Part shown: in pieces, positions 33,981 to 43,450 of the stretch
Position numbering within the stretch: position 1 is the first letter of the stretch
Layout of the letters: every line of letters begins with the position of its first letter
DNA from: an uncultured bacterium
GTDB lineage: Bacteria; Myxococcota_A; Bradymonadia; UBA7976; VGTA01
Length of the DNA stretch: 64,000 nt
Direction of reading: 5' to 3'
NCBI GenBank assembly: GCA_943788935.1
Contig: CALSSE010000004.1
Location: forward strand, 1-64,000
Translations under genes and position numbers: made by a program
Notes under the pieces: generated by a model
Told to the model about the DNA's origin: nothing
The model's input: only the letters and a program-made list of their open reading frames with translations
The model's database searches: none

Positions 33981-35511
33981 AGAGACGAGCGCGGAGAGCT
34001 TTTCTAGTACTCTTTAGGCTGAGCCAAGACCAGAGCGTCTTTAGATCTTGAGTAGAGATATAGCGAACTCGCCAAGCGAGAGGGAGGTAGAGCACTAAAT
34101 AAATCGCACCCGCTATATTTAAGGTCAAGGCAGAGTGAAGAGAAGAGGAGGAGAGGGAGGCTGATAGATAACGCTGCCCACTGGTCATAATGAGAAAGGT
34201 CAGCAGCGCTGCTATCAAAGAGATACAGAGTCCAGTGAGGATTTTAGAGAAGGGGAACACCGCTCTCCACGGAAGTGTAAAATGACCTCGGATGGTGTTG
34301 AGGAGAAAGAGGATCGCGATAAGCTGGGCGATCACTGAGGCGGTGGCTGGTCCGCTGAGCCCTAACCATAAATATAGAGGATAATTGAGTGAGACATTGA
34401 TGATGAGGCTCAACAGACTCGACATCAATACAGGTTTTGTCGCTCCCATCGACCTAAGGATCGCTCCATAGGCGCAGAGTCTTAAGGGTAAGAGACATAG
34501 ATAAATTCTAAAGGGGATAGAGGCTTGTTGATAATCAGCAGAGAAGATTAAGGTGATGAGCGGCTCAGCGAAGAACATTAAAAATGAGAAGACCGGCAAG
34601 ATGATTATCGAGACCTTAATCATCGAGGTGTGCCAGAGCTCAATAAACCCGTGATGATCTCTTCGATCATGCGCGCTGACTAGACTTGGCATGAGGGCGC
34701 GAGTCACCGAATAAGCGAGGGTCGCGACTAGTGGTACCTCGAGTGCACCTACATGGTAGATAGCATAGACCTCAGCGGTGGCGAGCGCCGCGATCATGTA
34801 TTTATCGGCTTGTACGTTGAGCTTTCCGACAACGCTAGAGAGCGAGAGCGGTATCCCATAGCTAAACAGCTCTTTAGTTTGCCACTCCGCTCTAGTGTGC
34901 TCATTGAGCTCACCAGATTCGATCAGGCCGGTATAGATAAAGAAGCCAAGAGATCGCAAGGCTGTGGTGAGACATAGCCCCCACACCATCCCCACGAGTC
35001 CAAGGCCAAAGTAGGCGGGGAGAGTGAGCCCCAAAAAACGAGAGAGATTAAAAAGCGTGGTGACGATCGCAGTAGAGAGATATCTCTCTTTAGCGAGTAG
35101 ATAGCCGGTGAGAGTCTGTCCTGAGAAATCGAAGATGAGCGCTAGACCAACAACGCTAAATAAGGTGTACGCGTTGGGGAGAGCGAACTTACTAGTTAAA
35201 ATCGGCCCAAAGAACATAAAGAGAGCGGTCATCGGGAGTGAGAGAGCGGTCAGTAAGCCCCCGAGCCATAAGCCGAGATGTCGAGAGGCGCTTGGAGAGA
35301 GCTTCGGGACATAAAATAATAAGGCAGAGGGTAAGCCTAGTGTCCCAATACTGCTCATCAAGGTGAACAGCATATAAATAAAAGCGATCGCTGCAAAGTC
35401 CGGCTTGGAGAGCAAGCGGGTGAGGGCGACAATAAGCAGGAGGTTTAAAATGCCTCCAAGCATATTGGCGGCGGAGACTAAGCCGACGCCAGCGGCTAAA
35501 CTTTTACTCAT
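33973..35511 (-). CDS. Polysaccharide flippase-like membrane protein (MOP/Wzx-type)
   Basis: The 512-residue protein has about 14 hydrophobic segments and the pattern of the polysaccharide transport family in the MOP superfamily: GLVSAANMLGGILNLLLIVA, LGLPSALLFYVPKLSP, YGIPLSLSSVVGKLNVQADK and SLLINVSLNYPLYLWLGLSG. Wzx-type flippases move undecaprenyl-linked sugar units across the inner membrane. It lies eight bases downstream of the fused BatD/E gene on the same strand, so it may be read through from the Bat operon, though a functional link is doubtful. Substrate unknown. Confidence 0.85.
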   Translation of the reverse strand: MSKSLAAGVGLVSAANMLGGILNLLLIVALTRLLSKPDFAAIAFIYMLFTLMSSIGTLGLPSALLFYVPKLSPSASRHLGLWLGGLLTALSLPMTALFMFFGPILTSKFALPNAYTLFSVVGLALIFDFSGQTLTGYLLAKERYLSTAIVTTLFNLSRFLGLTLPAYFGLGLVGMVWGLCLTTALRSLGFFIYTGLIESGELNEHTRAEWQTKELFSYGIPLSLSSVVGKLNVQADKYMIAALATAEVYAIYHVGALEVPLVATLAYSVTRALMPSLVSAHDRRDHHGFIELWHTSMIKVSIIILPVFSFLMFFAEPLITLIFSADYQQASIPFRIYLCLLPLRLCAYGAILRSMGATKPVLMSSLLSLIINVSLNYPLYLWLGLSGPATASVIAQLIAILFLLNTIRGHFTLPWRAVFPFSKILTGLCISLIAALLTFLIMTSGQRYLSASLSSSSLHSALTLNIAGAIYLVLYLPLAWRVRYISTQDLKTLWSWLSLKSTRKALRARLSK

Positions 35512-35518
35512 CCCCTTA

Positions 35519-38215
35519 TCAACGGAGAGGGAGAGCGCGAAGATCTTGAGCGCTCAGCCACCCTTCACGCCCATCGGAGAGCTTTACTCTACGCCACTCT
35601 TCTCGAGCTCCTTGTAACTCTATCTTTACGCCACCGGCGATATTAACTTCCACTTCATATTGAGCTCCTGGGCCTCGATAAAGAGGTGCTCGTTGAGAGA
35701 CGATCACTCCACGCTCGATTCCAATTTGTTGTCCTTTAAGCCACCAAATCGCGCTGCTGAGAGTAGAGATCGTCATAAGCACGACTACTAGAACTCGAAG
35801 CGTCGCTAGACGCTTGAGCTGAGTAGAGTGTAATATGGGAGTTAGCCTTTGAGTACGGCGGATCCCCATGAAGATGAGGCAAGCGAATGATAGCGCTGAG
35901 AGACAGATCATTCGGGTCAGATTGAGCGTGATCAAGGCCACTAACCCACCACTACTGGTTAGCTCATCAGGGAGTACAAGCCTTCGCTTGCCGGGACGAC
36001 GGACACCATCCTCAATGATCGCTTGATTGACTTGGTCAATTTGTTGTTGGATCATGATCTGATCAGGAGCGAGGAGTAGAGCTCTCTGTAAGGCATAAGC
36101 CGCTTCACCAAAGTGGCCTTCATGAGCGAGCGCTGTGCCGAGGTTGTACCATAACTGTGGTCGCTGAGGAGAGCGCTTGACCTCTCCTCTGTAGGCTTTG
36201 GCGGCAGCGAGGTAGTCACCCGACCAAAAATGATGATCTCCAGAGTCGCTTGACTGTGACTCTCGCTGTGAGAGAGGGGCGGCATGGAGAGTTTGAGGAA
36301 CGAGGCCTGTGAGGAGAAGAAGCCCGCTGAGGAGAAGGCTGATATGACTGACATCTCGTCTCTCTGCATCTTTAGCAGGGGTCTGACGGAGCTGATCTTC
36401 GCTGAGTGTTATCCACGCTTTAGCGAGGCGCTTAACTTGTGTTCCTTGGCCTGGAGAGGCTCCCGGCGCGAAACGAGCAAAGTCGGCAGCCTCAGCGAGG
36501 CCGCGATAGCCTTCGATGAGCTCTATGGAGAGCCCCTCTCCCTGTAGTTTTTCACAGACTTGATCACGAGTTAAACCACGGAAATTTGCTTGAAAGCGGC
36601 TCTCTAAATAGGCGTTAATCACCTCATCGAGGGCGCCATAATCAAAAGGTTCGGCTTCAATATGCTCTAGGGAGCGGAGGGCGCTCTTCCCGGCTCTCCC
36701 TTGAGCTCGGCCCGCTGCACCGCTCTCGCTAAGCCTAGCGCCTAAGCCCCATACCTCACTGAAGAGAAGGGTGAGTGGCCCGATAAGTCCAATGAGCCAC
36801 CAAATCCATTGAGGGAGCTGTCTTTCGCTTACGCTGACCGGTTCGGTCATAACAGAGTAGAGCTGTATCCCTAAGCGGTCTGCAGCGTCAGGTATCGCAG
36901 TTTTGGAGGAACCTGAAGGACGCTTCTCCCCTCTTGAGGGGGAGAGGGCTGAAGGAGTGGCTGTGCGAGTCTGTTGATCAGCTCGATCGCCAGAGGAGCG
37001 CTGAGGACTCGCTCTAACAATAAAGGTGAGCGGGCGACTCTTCGCAAAATCATACTGTCCTCTTTGGGGATCAAAATAGGGGAGAGAGATCGCTGGGACA
37101 GTGAATCGACCTGGTCGCTCCGGCTTAATGAGCCAAGTTTGAGTACGCACTGAGCGCTCTTTACCGCCGAGTCGTTGATTGGTACTCCTCTCTGTAGGAG
37201 GGAAGATCTTTACGCCATCTATATAGGGCAATTCAATGGCGGGGGTATTGGCGAGCATCCCACTAGTGCGGGTGCGTATATTAAGCTGAATCCCTTCATC
37301 TTCACGGATCTTACGTCGGTCGAGAGAGGCGATGACTTTGACCTCTCCTACAGTGGGCCCTCTGAATCCTTTAGGTGCGTTAGGGGGTAAGGGTTTTACC
37401 TTGATCTTGAGTGGAGGAACTCTCTGAAGAACTTCCTGTGTCTCGGTGAAGAAACTGTGAGTACCGACGACTAGATTGACTTCAAAACTAGGGAGAGAGA
37501 GCTCGCCGGCTTTAAGCGGAGTGAGGAGGTCTCGTTTGAGGACTTTTTGACTATATGTCTTACCTCCAATGGAGACAAAAGGGCTTCGCCGAGGAGGTTC
37601 AACCTCCTCGGCCCAAAACCCTTGCAGGTCTATATCGGGCACAGTGAGATCGGTGAGCCTCAACTTATTAAGGACATAGACCACGAGTGAAGCATCGATC
37701 CGCTCACCTAGCCATACTTCTCGCTGATCTACTTGCCACTTGATCTGCGCATAGAGATTATTACGTCTCTTCTCTTCTTGACTCCGAGGGGGGGCTCTCT
37801 CAGAGACTTTCACCTTGACGATGTTTGAGCTGAGACCTCGGGCGGTGCCCGCTCCTCTAAAGGGTCCAATCGTTAACGTACCCATACGAGTCGGTTTGAG
37901 TTGATAAGTGTGAGTGACTTCAACCGACCGAGAGCCGTTAATGATTTGCATCTGCGTCATCTGTGAACGGCCGAGCACTTGCCACCCCTGATCGCTCCAA
38001 GGAGGCTCAACGAGTCTCACTTGTCCGCTCACCCCTTCCACCTCAGTCACGACGTTGACACTCACTGTCTGCTTGACTGAAATTGCCTCTCGGTTGATGG
38101 TGATGGTGATCTGAGATCCGGCAGCAAAAACCATGGGGAGAGGACAGAGGAGGTAGAGCGCTATGAGTGCGAGAGACAGAGAGAAGCCACGTCTCTGAGA
38201 GGGGTGAGCGGACAT
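35519..38215 (-). CDS. Fused BatD/BatE protein (aerotolerance-type)
   Basis: The 898-residue protein starts with a signal peptide (LIALYLLCPLPMVFAAG) and a BatD-type beta-rich region to about residue 430 (ITITINREAISVKQTVSVNV, TYQLKPTRMGTLTIGPF). A membrane segment lies near 470-490, then a helical cytoplasmic-type domain (~530-600). A second signal-like hydrophobic stretch near 630-650 (LLLLTGLVPQTLHAAPL) precedes TPR units (~660-730: AKAYRGEVKRSPQRPQLWYN). Two membrane helices and an SH3-like domain at ~838-898 (RGPGAQYEVEVN, GREGWLSAQDL) complete it. The latter half is BatE-like. It overlaps the TPR gene by one base. Confidence 0.88.
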   Translation of the reverse strand: MSAHPSQRRGFSLSLALIALYLLCPLPMVFAAGSQITITINREAISVKQTVSVNVVTEVEGVSGQVRLVEPPWSDQGWQVLGRSQMTQMQIINGSRSVEVTHTYQLKPTRMGTLTIGPFRGAGTARGLSSNIVKVKVSERAPPRSQEEKRRNNLYAQIKWQVDQREVWLGERIDASLVVYVLNKLRLTDLTVPDIDLQGFWAEEVEPPRRSPFVSIGGKTYSQKVLKRDLLTPLKAGELSLPSFEVNLVVGTHSFFTETQEVLQRVPPLKIKVKPLPPNAPKGFRGPTVGEVKVIASLDRRKIREDEGIQLNIRTRTSGMLANTPAIELPYIDGVKIFPPTERSTNQRLGGKERSVRTQTWLIKPERPGRFTVPAISLPYFDPQRGQYDFAKSRPLTFIVRASPQRSSGDRADQQTRTATPSALSPSRGEKRPSGSSKTAIPDAADRLGIQLYSVMTEPVSVSERQLPQWIWWLIGLIGPLTLLFSEVWGLGARLSESGAAGRAQGRAGKSALRSLEHIEAEPFDYGALDEVINAYLESRFQANFRGLTRDQVCEKLQGEGLSIELIEGYRGLAEAADFARFAPGASPGQGTQVKRLAKAWITLSEDQLRQTPAKDAERRDVSHISLLLSGLLLLTGLVPQTLHAAPLSQRESQSSDSGDHHFWSGDYLAAAKAYRGEVKRSPQRPQLWYNLGTALAHEGHFGEAAYALQRALLLAPDQIMIQQQIDQVNQAIIEDGVRRPGKRRLVLPDELTSSGGLVALITLNLTRMICLSALSFACLIFMGIRRTQRLTPILHSTQLKRLATLRVLVVVLMTISTLSSAIWWLKGQQIGIERGVIVSQRAPLYRGPGAQYEVEVNIAGGVKIELQGAREEWRRVKLSDGREGWLSAQDLRALPLR

Positions 38216-40002
38216 TAATAATCCTCCATCTGTGGAAGCGCGGGAGCGAGCTTAAGCGCCTTCTCAAGCTGAGGATTATGCTCATGTTCATCGAGGGAGT
38301 CTATAAGCTGCTGTAAGTCGACTTGCTGCTCTTGCTGCTCTTGCTGCTCTTGCTGCTCTTGCTGCTCTTGCTGCTCTTGCTGCTCTTGCTGCTCTTGCTG
38401 CTCTTGCTGTTCTTGCTGTTCTTGCTGGTCTTGCTGGTCTTGCTGGTCTTGCTGGTCTTGCTGGTCTTGCTGGTCTTGCTGGTCTTGCTGATCGCTATTA
38501 TCTCCATCATCTCCCTCATCAGGAGGAGAGATCTTGATGGCATAGCGATTACCTAACGAGATACTGATCGCGTCCTTAGGTGGAGCAGTGACTCTGATAA
38601 TATAAGGGGTAGGTGGACCCTTTTGTTCTTCGGCGTTCGGGTCAGCGGGGGCGCTCGGGTCAGCGGGGGCGCTCGGGTCAGCGGGGGCGCTCGGGTCAGC
38701 GGGGGCACTCGGGTCAGCGGGGGCACTCGGGTCAGCGGGGGCACTCGGATCAGTGGGAGCGCTCGGCTCAGCGGGTGCGCTCGGGTCAGTGGGGGCTTGA
38801 GGAGGCTCAAAGGCCTCCGCCATACCGCTCTCGGGCAGACGGATACTCATGACACCTTTATCAAACTCTTGGCTGTTAAGGGCCTTAATAGGCTCACCCT
38901 TAATATTGAACACCAGAGCAGAGAAGGGCTCACGCGCGGTATCAAATGAGATCTCAACCGTTCGCGCTTCTCCCTCGGGGACTCCCATTACGAACCAGTC
39001 ATCATTATCGGGACAGATCTTTAGGTTCGGGTTCTCTCCATCTTTAAGCTGTTTCGCAGATTGGGCGCTATCATTAGGCTCTTGTTCATCTTCTCCTTGA
39101 GGACAGGGGATATCGATCTCAGGAATGATCGAGTACTCTACTTCGCCTCTCCCTATACCCTCTAACCACATTACATAGCGCCCTTGTAGATCGATGTTTT
39201 CGATATTTATTTTGAGCTCACCCTTGTTAGGTTCTGGTGTATTGAGTTCATCAGGAGCGAGCTTGAGTGTGCTCTCTACGATCGCTTGATCTAGGCCGGT
39301 CGCATCAGGACGGAAGAGCTTGAGTTTTAGCTCACGCGTCGACTCTTCGTCTTGGTCAGGTAATAACTTGGCTTGGACTCGGGCGGTGAAGATTGCTCCT
39401 TGAGAGAGCTCTATCGAATAGGCATCGGTCGCGCTCGGACAGAGCAAGCGCTTCTCTGCTTTCTTCTCCTCCCACTCTGGAGCGTCTTGAAGCGTATTAT
39501 CTGGCTCATGATCATCTTCTCGCATCGCACAGGCAGGGTTACTCTTGTGCCAAGCGAGCTCATAGTTCCAACGAGCATCTTCATCGAGAGGTTGACTCTT
39601 AATGACTTTAAGCCACTCGACTTGAGCGTCTTCCCAGCGCTCTTCAGCCATTGCTACCCATCCTCTTCCTTCGGCAAGACGGAGCTTAAGTATACTAAGT
39701 CGTTGAGCATTTAGCACCTCACCTCCCGACTCTGCATCAGCGATCAAACGCTCGACTTGGTCAAGGGAGGTGGTGGCCTCTTTAAGCTCACTCGCTTGAT
39801 AATGTGCGAGGGCACGTACGAGATGAACCTCGGGAGCATCTGTATCTTCGGCTTGGAGAGCGGCCTTCGCACCCTCACTATCGAGCTGACGCAATCGCTC
39901 TCGAGCGTCTTCAACAGCGCCATTATCACAGAGGAGAGGATTAAAGCCATAACCGGTAATCGCCGCTAATAAGATCCATCGTAAAGGGTGGTTCGAGCTC
40001 AT
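38215..40002 (-). CDS. TPR protein of the Bat operon with low-complexity tracts
   Basis: The 595-residue protein has a signal-like start (WILLAAITGYGFNPLLCDNG). TPR-like helices span ~30-150 (VHLVRALAHYQASELKEATT, AQVEWLKVIKSQPLDEDARW). Two PPC-like regions follow, each introduced by a CP.ATDAY / CPDNDDW pattern (about 180-400). A proline-rich stretch of about nine APADPS units (~400-455) and 19 three-residue units (DQQ x8, EQQ x11; 38322-38492) lie in the last part. A short acidic end follows (LEKALKLAPALPQMEDY). It is in the position of BatC in other Bat operons. ATGA overlap with the VWA gene indicates translational coupling. Confidence 0.75.
   Translation of the reverse strand: MSSNHPLRWILLAAITGYGFNPLLCDNGAVEDARERLRQLDSEGAKAALQAEDTDAPEVHLVRALAHYQASELKEATTSLDQVERLIADAESGGEVLNAQRLSILKLRLAEGRGWVAMAEERWEDAQVEWLKVIKSQPLDEDARWNYELAWHKSNPACAMREDDHEPDNTLQDAPEWEEKKAEKRLLCPSATDAYSIELSQGAIFTARVQAKLLPDQDEESTRELKLKLFRPDATGLDQAIVESTLKLAPDELNTPEPNKGELKINIENIDLQGRYVMWLEGIGRGEVEYSIIPEIDIPCPQGEDEQEPNDSAQSAKQLKDGENPNLKICPDNDDWFVMGVPEGEARTVEISFDTAREPFSALVFNIKGEPIKALNSQEFDKGVMSIRLPESGMAEAFEPPQAPTDPSAPAEPSAPTDPSAPADPSAPADPSAPADPSAPADPSAPADPSAPADPNAEEQKGPPTPYIIRVTAPPKDAISISLGNRYAIKISPPDEGDDGDNSDQQDQQDQQDQQDQQDQQDQQDQQEQQEQQEQQEQQEQQEQQEQQEQQEQQEQQEQQVDLQQLIDSLDEHEHNPQLEKALKLAPALPQMEDY
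38322..38492 (-). repeat. Nineteen 9-bp units encoding (D/E)QQ
   Basis: Eleven EQQ and eight DQQ codon triplets make an uninterrupted polar tract. The plus strand over the same bases reads as a long leucine run, which is a by-product. Confidence 0.95.
38640..38805 (-). repeat. About nine 18-bp units encoding APADPS
   Basis: The units form a proline-rich linker within the Bat-operon TPR protein. Copies near the start of the protein-side array differ (APTDPS, APAEPS), while inner ones are near-identical, suggesting recent expansion in the middle. Confidence 0.9.
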
Positions 40003-41111
40003 TTGACCTCCTCCTTCATCGTTGACTTTGTGCTCTGCTGAACTTGACTCTCGGCAGCTCTACGCTTCCTCCGTCGATCGCTGATCAGCATTTCCAAGAG
40101 AAGGAGGATCACTACAGGGATCAGCGGATAGGCAAATTTCTCTCCATACCGATGTCGCACAGAGCTCTCGAGTTTACTCTTTTGTAGTTGGTTAAAGGCT
40201 TCGGCGAGCTCAAAAGAGAGTGGACGAGAGCCATCGAGCTGGAACACTTTTTTCCGCTCACTGCCTTCTGGATCTACGAGCCGAGTGATCTCTTCAAGAA
40301 GTGGCATATTGAGCTTACTATAGATTGGTTTGCCAGCTCGATCACGTTGATATCCTGCGTGAGTCCCATCTTTATTTAAAATAGGGATGGGTTCCCCTGA
40401 TCGAGTACCAACGGCGACCGCATAGATGAGCACCCCAGCCTCTTTCGCTTCGGTGGCCGCTTCTTTGACATCAGAGCCCGCTTCCGCGGAGAGATCTTCT
40501 CCATCGGTAATGAGTAAGAGGACTCGGCTACGACTAGCGCGATCTCCTTTATCAGCGCTCCCGCTAAGACGCTTAATTCCCTCTCTGATCGCCATGGCGA
40601 TATTTGTACCACCGATAGGCATTTGTTGAGGGTTGAGGCCTCTCATAAATAAACGGAAAGCGCTCTTGTCGGCGGTGAGTGGAGATTGAGTAAAGGCGAT
40701 CCCTGCGAAGGGGACTAGCGCTAAGCGGTGTCCGGAGAGCTGGGTCATCAGCTGGTTAAGTAGAGCGCGAGCGGCGTCAAGCCGAGAGGGTTGCACGTCT
40801 CTAGCGAGCATTGATTTACTGATATCAAAAGCGACCGCCACATCTATACCGCTCTGTTGTTGTACTTCAGAGCGACGTCCGAATTGAGGTCTCAAGGCAG
40901 CGAAGGTGATCGCTGAGAGCGCGAGGAGAAGAATAAAAGACTTCAAGAGGCGTCTCTCAAGAGAGACGGACTCGGTGATCAAAGCGATCAGTTGGGGTTC
41001 TCCAAGACGTCGAGAGAGCTGTTGACGACGCCAACTCGCATAAAGGAGAGACAGTAACGCTAAAACGGGTACGATGGTGAGCCACCACAGCTCTGGATAG
41101 GCGATACGCAT
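39999..41111 (-). CDS. VWA-domain protein, BatB-like
   Basis: The ~370-residue membrane protein has two N-terminal helices (YPELWWLTIVPVLALLSLLY, LLKSFILLLALSAITF) and a von Willebrand A domain with AFDISKSMLARDV (metal-ion-dependent adhesion site, with Lys where Gly is common), PFAGIAFTQSPLT and VLLLITDGEDL. A C-terminal helix (YPLIPVVILLLLEMLI) anchors it. The start at 41111 is preferred over 41180 because AGGAGG lies eight bases upstream. It also gives a TAATG one-base overlap with the BatA-like gene. In Bat systems such proteins form periplasmic VWA complexes. The gene overlaps the TPR gene by four bases downstream. Confidence 0.9.
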   Translation of the reverse strand: MRIAYPELWWLTIVPVLALLSLLYASWRRQQLSRRLGEPQLIALITESVSLERRLLKSFILLLALSAITFAALRPQFGRRSEVQQQSGIDVAVAFDISKSMLARDVQPSRLDAARALLNQLMTQLSGHRLALVPFAGIAFTQSPLTADKSAFRLFMRGLNPQQMPIGGTNIAMAIREGIKRLSGSADKGDRASRSRVLLLITDGEDLSAEAGSDVKEAATEAKEAGVLIYAVAVGTRSGEPIPILNKDGTHAGYQRDRAGKPIYSKLNMPLLEEITRLVDPEGSERKKVFQLDGSRPLSFELAEAFNQLQKSKLESSVRHRYGEKFAYPLIPVVILLLLEMLISDRRRKRRAAESQVQQSTKSTMKEEVK

Positions 41112-42169
41112 TAGGGGTACCTCCTGAGGACGATGGTGCTGAGGAGCACTTCGATGAGTAAGCTGGCGAGTGTCGCCCAAATGAAATAGGGGAAGAGTTC
41201 GGTGCGCTCGGCGACCGCATAATCAACGAGCCGAGACTTCTCGAAGCTGTCGAGGATATCTTGAAAATCATTGGAGAGAGACTCAGAGTCTGTCGCTCGG
41301 TAGTATTGGCCCCCTGTCGTTTTGGCGATTTCTTTGAGGAGTTGGGGATTCACTTGATTCTCTACCGCTTGATAGCTCCGTTGGCCTGTATAAATATCGA
41401 CCATATTTGAAGGCTGCCATGACTGCTCTTCACTCCCTACGAGAATAGGGAATATGGGGATATCTTTCTCTTTGGCGAGGGAGGCGATCTGTCTAGGAGC
41501 GACGTTACTCCCTCGGTCTTCCCCATCGGTCAAGAGGATAACCAGTCGTGATTTCGCCTCACTCTCTTGTAAACGCGCGAGGGACATCGCTAAGGCGTTA
41601 CCGATCGCTGTTCCCTCACCGTTCACATCTCCTAGAGTCATCTGATCTAAGATCTTGAGCATCACCCCATAATCTAAGGTCAGGGGGAACTGCAAGAAGG
41701 ACTCTTTTCCAAAGACGACTAAGCTGACTCGGTCATATTGGCGAGATTGGATAAAGTCTTTAATGACTTTGATCGCTACATTAAAGCGATTGTCGGGTGT
41801 CTCTCCCTTGTTTTGAAGAGCGATCAGCTCTTGCTCGCTAATATCAATCGAGCTCATAGACCCTGAGACATCCATGGCCACTACGATATCGATCCCCTCA
41901 ACTTCAGCGGTCTCATCTTGAGGGATTTGGGGACGAGCGAGCGCAGCGAAGATCAAGATAAGGGTAAAAAGTCTCAATAACAGCGGTGTATGAGCGATTT
42001 TCGCTCGCCAGCCGAGCTTCACTCCATACCCTTGAAGGCGATGTGCGGGGAAGATAAGGCCTGCCCGCTGATGACGCCTGAGCCAAGCGATGATCCACAG
42101 AGAACATGAGATCAACGCGCCTCCACACCACAGAGCGAATTCACGCTGTTCATAATCAAACCATATCAT
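41111..42169 (-). CDS. VWA-domain protein, BatA-like
   Basis: The 352-residue protein has a membrane helix near the N-terminus and another at 60-75 (LRLFTLILIFAALARPQIP). A VWA domain follows with VAMDVSGSMSSIDI (intact MIDAS), SLVVFGKESFLQFPLT, GTAIGNALAMSLARLQ and LVILLTDGEDRGSN. A C-terminal helix anchors it (FIWATLASLLIEVLLSTIVL). It precedes the BatB-like gene with a TAATG overlap and follows the DUF4381-like gene with an ATGA overlap. The MIDAS residues suggest real metal-dependent binding to partner proteins. The name follows position and motif. Confidence 0.92.
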   Translation of the reverse strand: MIWFDYEQREFALWCGGALISCSLWIIAWLRRHQRAGLIFPAHRLQGYGVKLGWRAKIAHTPLLLRLFTLILIFAALARPQIPQDETAEVEGIDIVVAMDVSGSMSSIDISEQELIALQNKGETPDNRFNVAIKVIKDFIQSRQYDRVSLVVFGKESFLQFPLTLDYGVMLKILDQMTLGDVNGEGTAIGNALAMSLARLQESEAKSRLVILLTDGEDRGSNVAPRQIASLAKEKDIPIFPILVGSEEQSWQPSNMVDIYTGQRSYQAVENQVNPQLLKEIAKTTGGQYYRATDSESLSNDFQDILDSFEKSRLVDYAVAERTELFPYFIWATLASLLIEVLLSTIVLRRYP

Positions 42170-43401
42170 GGCAGTTTCACCTCCTCAACTTTGGACGCTT
42201 GATCCTGGTCATCAGGCTCCTCATCTTCGACCTTTGTGAGGTCGATCAGGCGATATACTCTATGTCGACTCTCTTCTATAGCGTGGGCAGAGGTCATCAT
42301 ATCTGCGAACTTGATGAGATCGGTGTCGCTGAGGAAATCCTCTAATACGAGGTAAGTCTCATCGTTGAGTTTGAGGCTGGTCATTGCTTCTCGAAGCTCA
42401 TCGGAGGTCATCTCGAGACCATTGAACTCATACCGCTTTCCAAAGTATGCGCGGAGGATCTCAGAGAGACGATGAGAGTAAATCTTGAACGCTCCCTCTT
42501 CGATCAGTCGAGCGCGCTCTAACTCCTCAAGAGACTCAAAGGCAATAATGTGAGCAGGGCGAGGGTCAACAAAAGGGATATTTCGCCGAGCGCGAGCCTC
42601 AGCCCATAAACGAATGAGCCAACCAAGGAAGATACCAAGCGCTGAGACGATCATCGCTCCCAAAATAATGATGAGTGTCCAGTTACGCTCGGTTAATGAT
42701 GGTGGTTGGTGTCTCTGCCAAAAAGCCTCTCTAGCGTTGATGGTTTTTTCTTGAGTAGTCTCCGGTTCTAGTCGTTGACCAGTAGGGTGAGCGAGATCAC
42801 GAGGCTTGGGGTCGCTGACTCCCATGAGCATCATCTTCACGGGGATCTTTTGAGGAGGTAGCTTCACCACGCCCTCATGATTGCCGAGCGCGCTCCAGCG
42901 GACTTGAACGCCCTTGACGCGGAGCGGCTTATTTAGCTCTATCTGTCTAATCGTGAACAAGCGCTTGGTAACGAAAAGCCCCTGCTCATTGACCTTGGGG
43001 AGTGAGGCGATTCCGCTCTCTGCGCCTGGTGGAGCGGTCACCTGTACGGTCATTGTCTGCGGATGAGTGATCCTCACTACGCAGGTAACAGGGGCCGCTA
43101 CCGGCGTGGGGTTTGGATCACAGTTTATGGTCACTTGGGGAGGTGAAGGGGGAGGTCCGACGGGTTGAGATGCCGGAGGGCCGACTAACTGATCAGCGGT
43201 CGTCGAGGCGGGTGAGCCTAGTGGATCTCCAGGAGCCTGAGCGCTATCGCTAGAACCATCGCTCACTTTAGATCTCTTATCGGGAGAGAGAGGAGATTGA
43301 GCGAGGCTATTGGGGGTGAACCCAAATATGATCAGGAGGGAGAGGCTGATCAATAGGGTAGAGCTGAGGTGCTCATGAATCTGTCTGGTCTTGATCATCA
43401 A
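42166..43401 (-). CDS. DUF4381-like membrane protein of the Bat operon
   Basis: The 411-residue protein has a signal-like start (LSSTLLISLSLLIIFGFTP), a proline-rich segment (PPASQPVGPPPSPPQ), a beta-rich periplasmic part with two cysteines, and a membrane helix near 245-268 (TLIIILGAMIVSALGIFLGW). The cytoplasmic C-terminus has HRLSEILRAYFGKRYEFNGL and VLEDFLSDTDLIKFADM. That tail resembles the helical domain in the middle of the fused BatD/E protein. Such proteins occur between DUF58 and VWA genes in Bat-type operons. The role is probably an anchor or adaptor; this is inference. Confidence 0.7.
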   Translation of the reverse strand: MMIKTRQIHEHLSSTLLISLSLLIIFGFTPNSLAQSPLSPDKRSKVSDGSSDSAQAPGDPLGSPASTTADQLVGPPASQPVGPPPSPPQVTINCDPNPTPVAAPVTCVVRITHPQTMTVQVTAPPGAESGIASLPKVNEQGLFVTKRLFTIRQIELNKPLRVKGVQVRWSALGNHEGVVKLPPQKIPVKMMLMGVSDPKPRDLAHPTGQRLEPETTQEKTINAREAFWQRHQPPSLTERNWTLIIILGAMIVSALGIFLGWLIRLWAEARARRNIPFVDPRPAHIIAFESLEELERARLIEEGAFKIYSHRLSEILRAYFGKRYEFNGLEMTSDELREAMTSLKLNDETYLVLEDFLSDTDLIKFADMMTSAHAIEESRHRVYRLIDLTKVEDEEPDDQDQASKVEEVKLP

Positions 43402-43450
43402 TCACTGTCCTAGCTGACCCCTCTCCTTATAGTGAGAGAGGGGGAGAGCT

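Noticed and set aside
38323..38556. Plus-strand poly-leucine frame
   Set aside because: Antisense of the (D/E)QQ array; not a real membrane peptide.
41112..41180. Longer start of the BatB-like gene
   Set aside because: It would overlap the BatA-like gene by 70 bp, and the internal ATG at 41111 has a strong AGGAGG.
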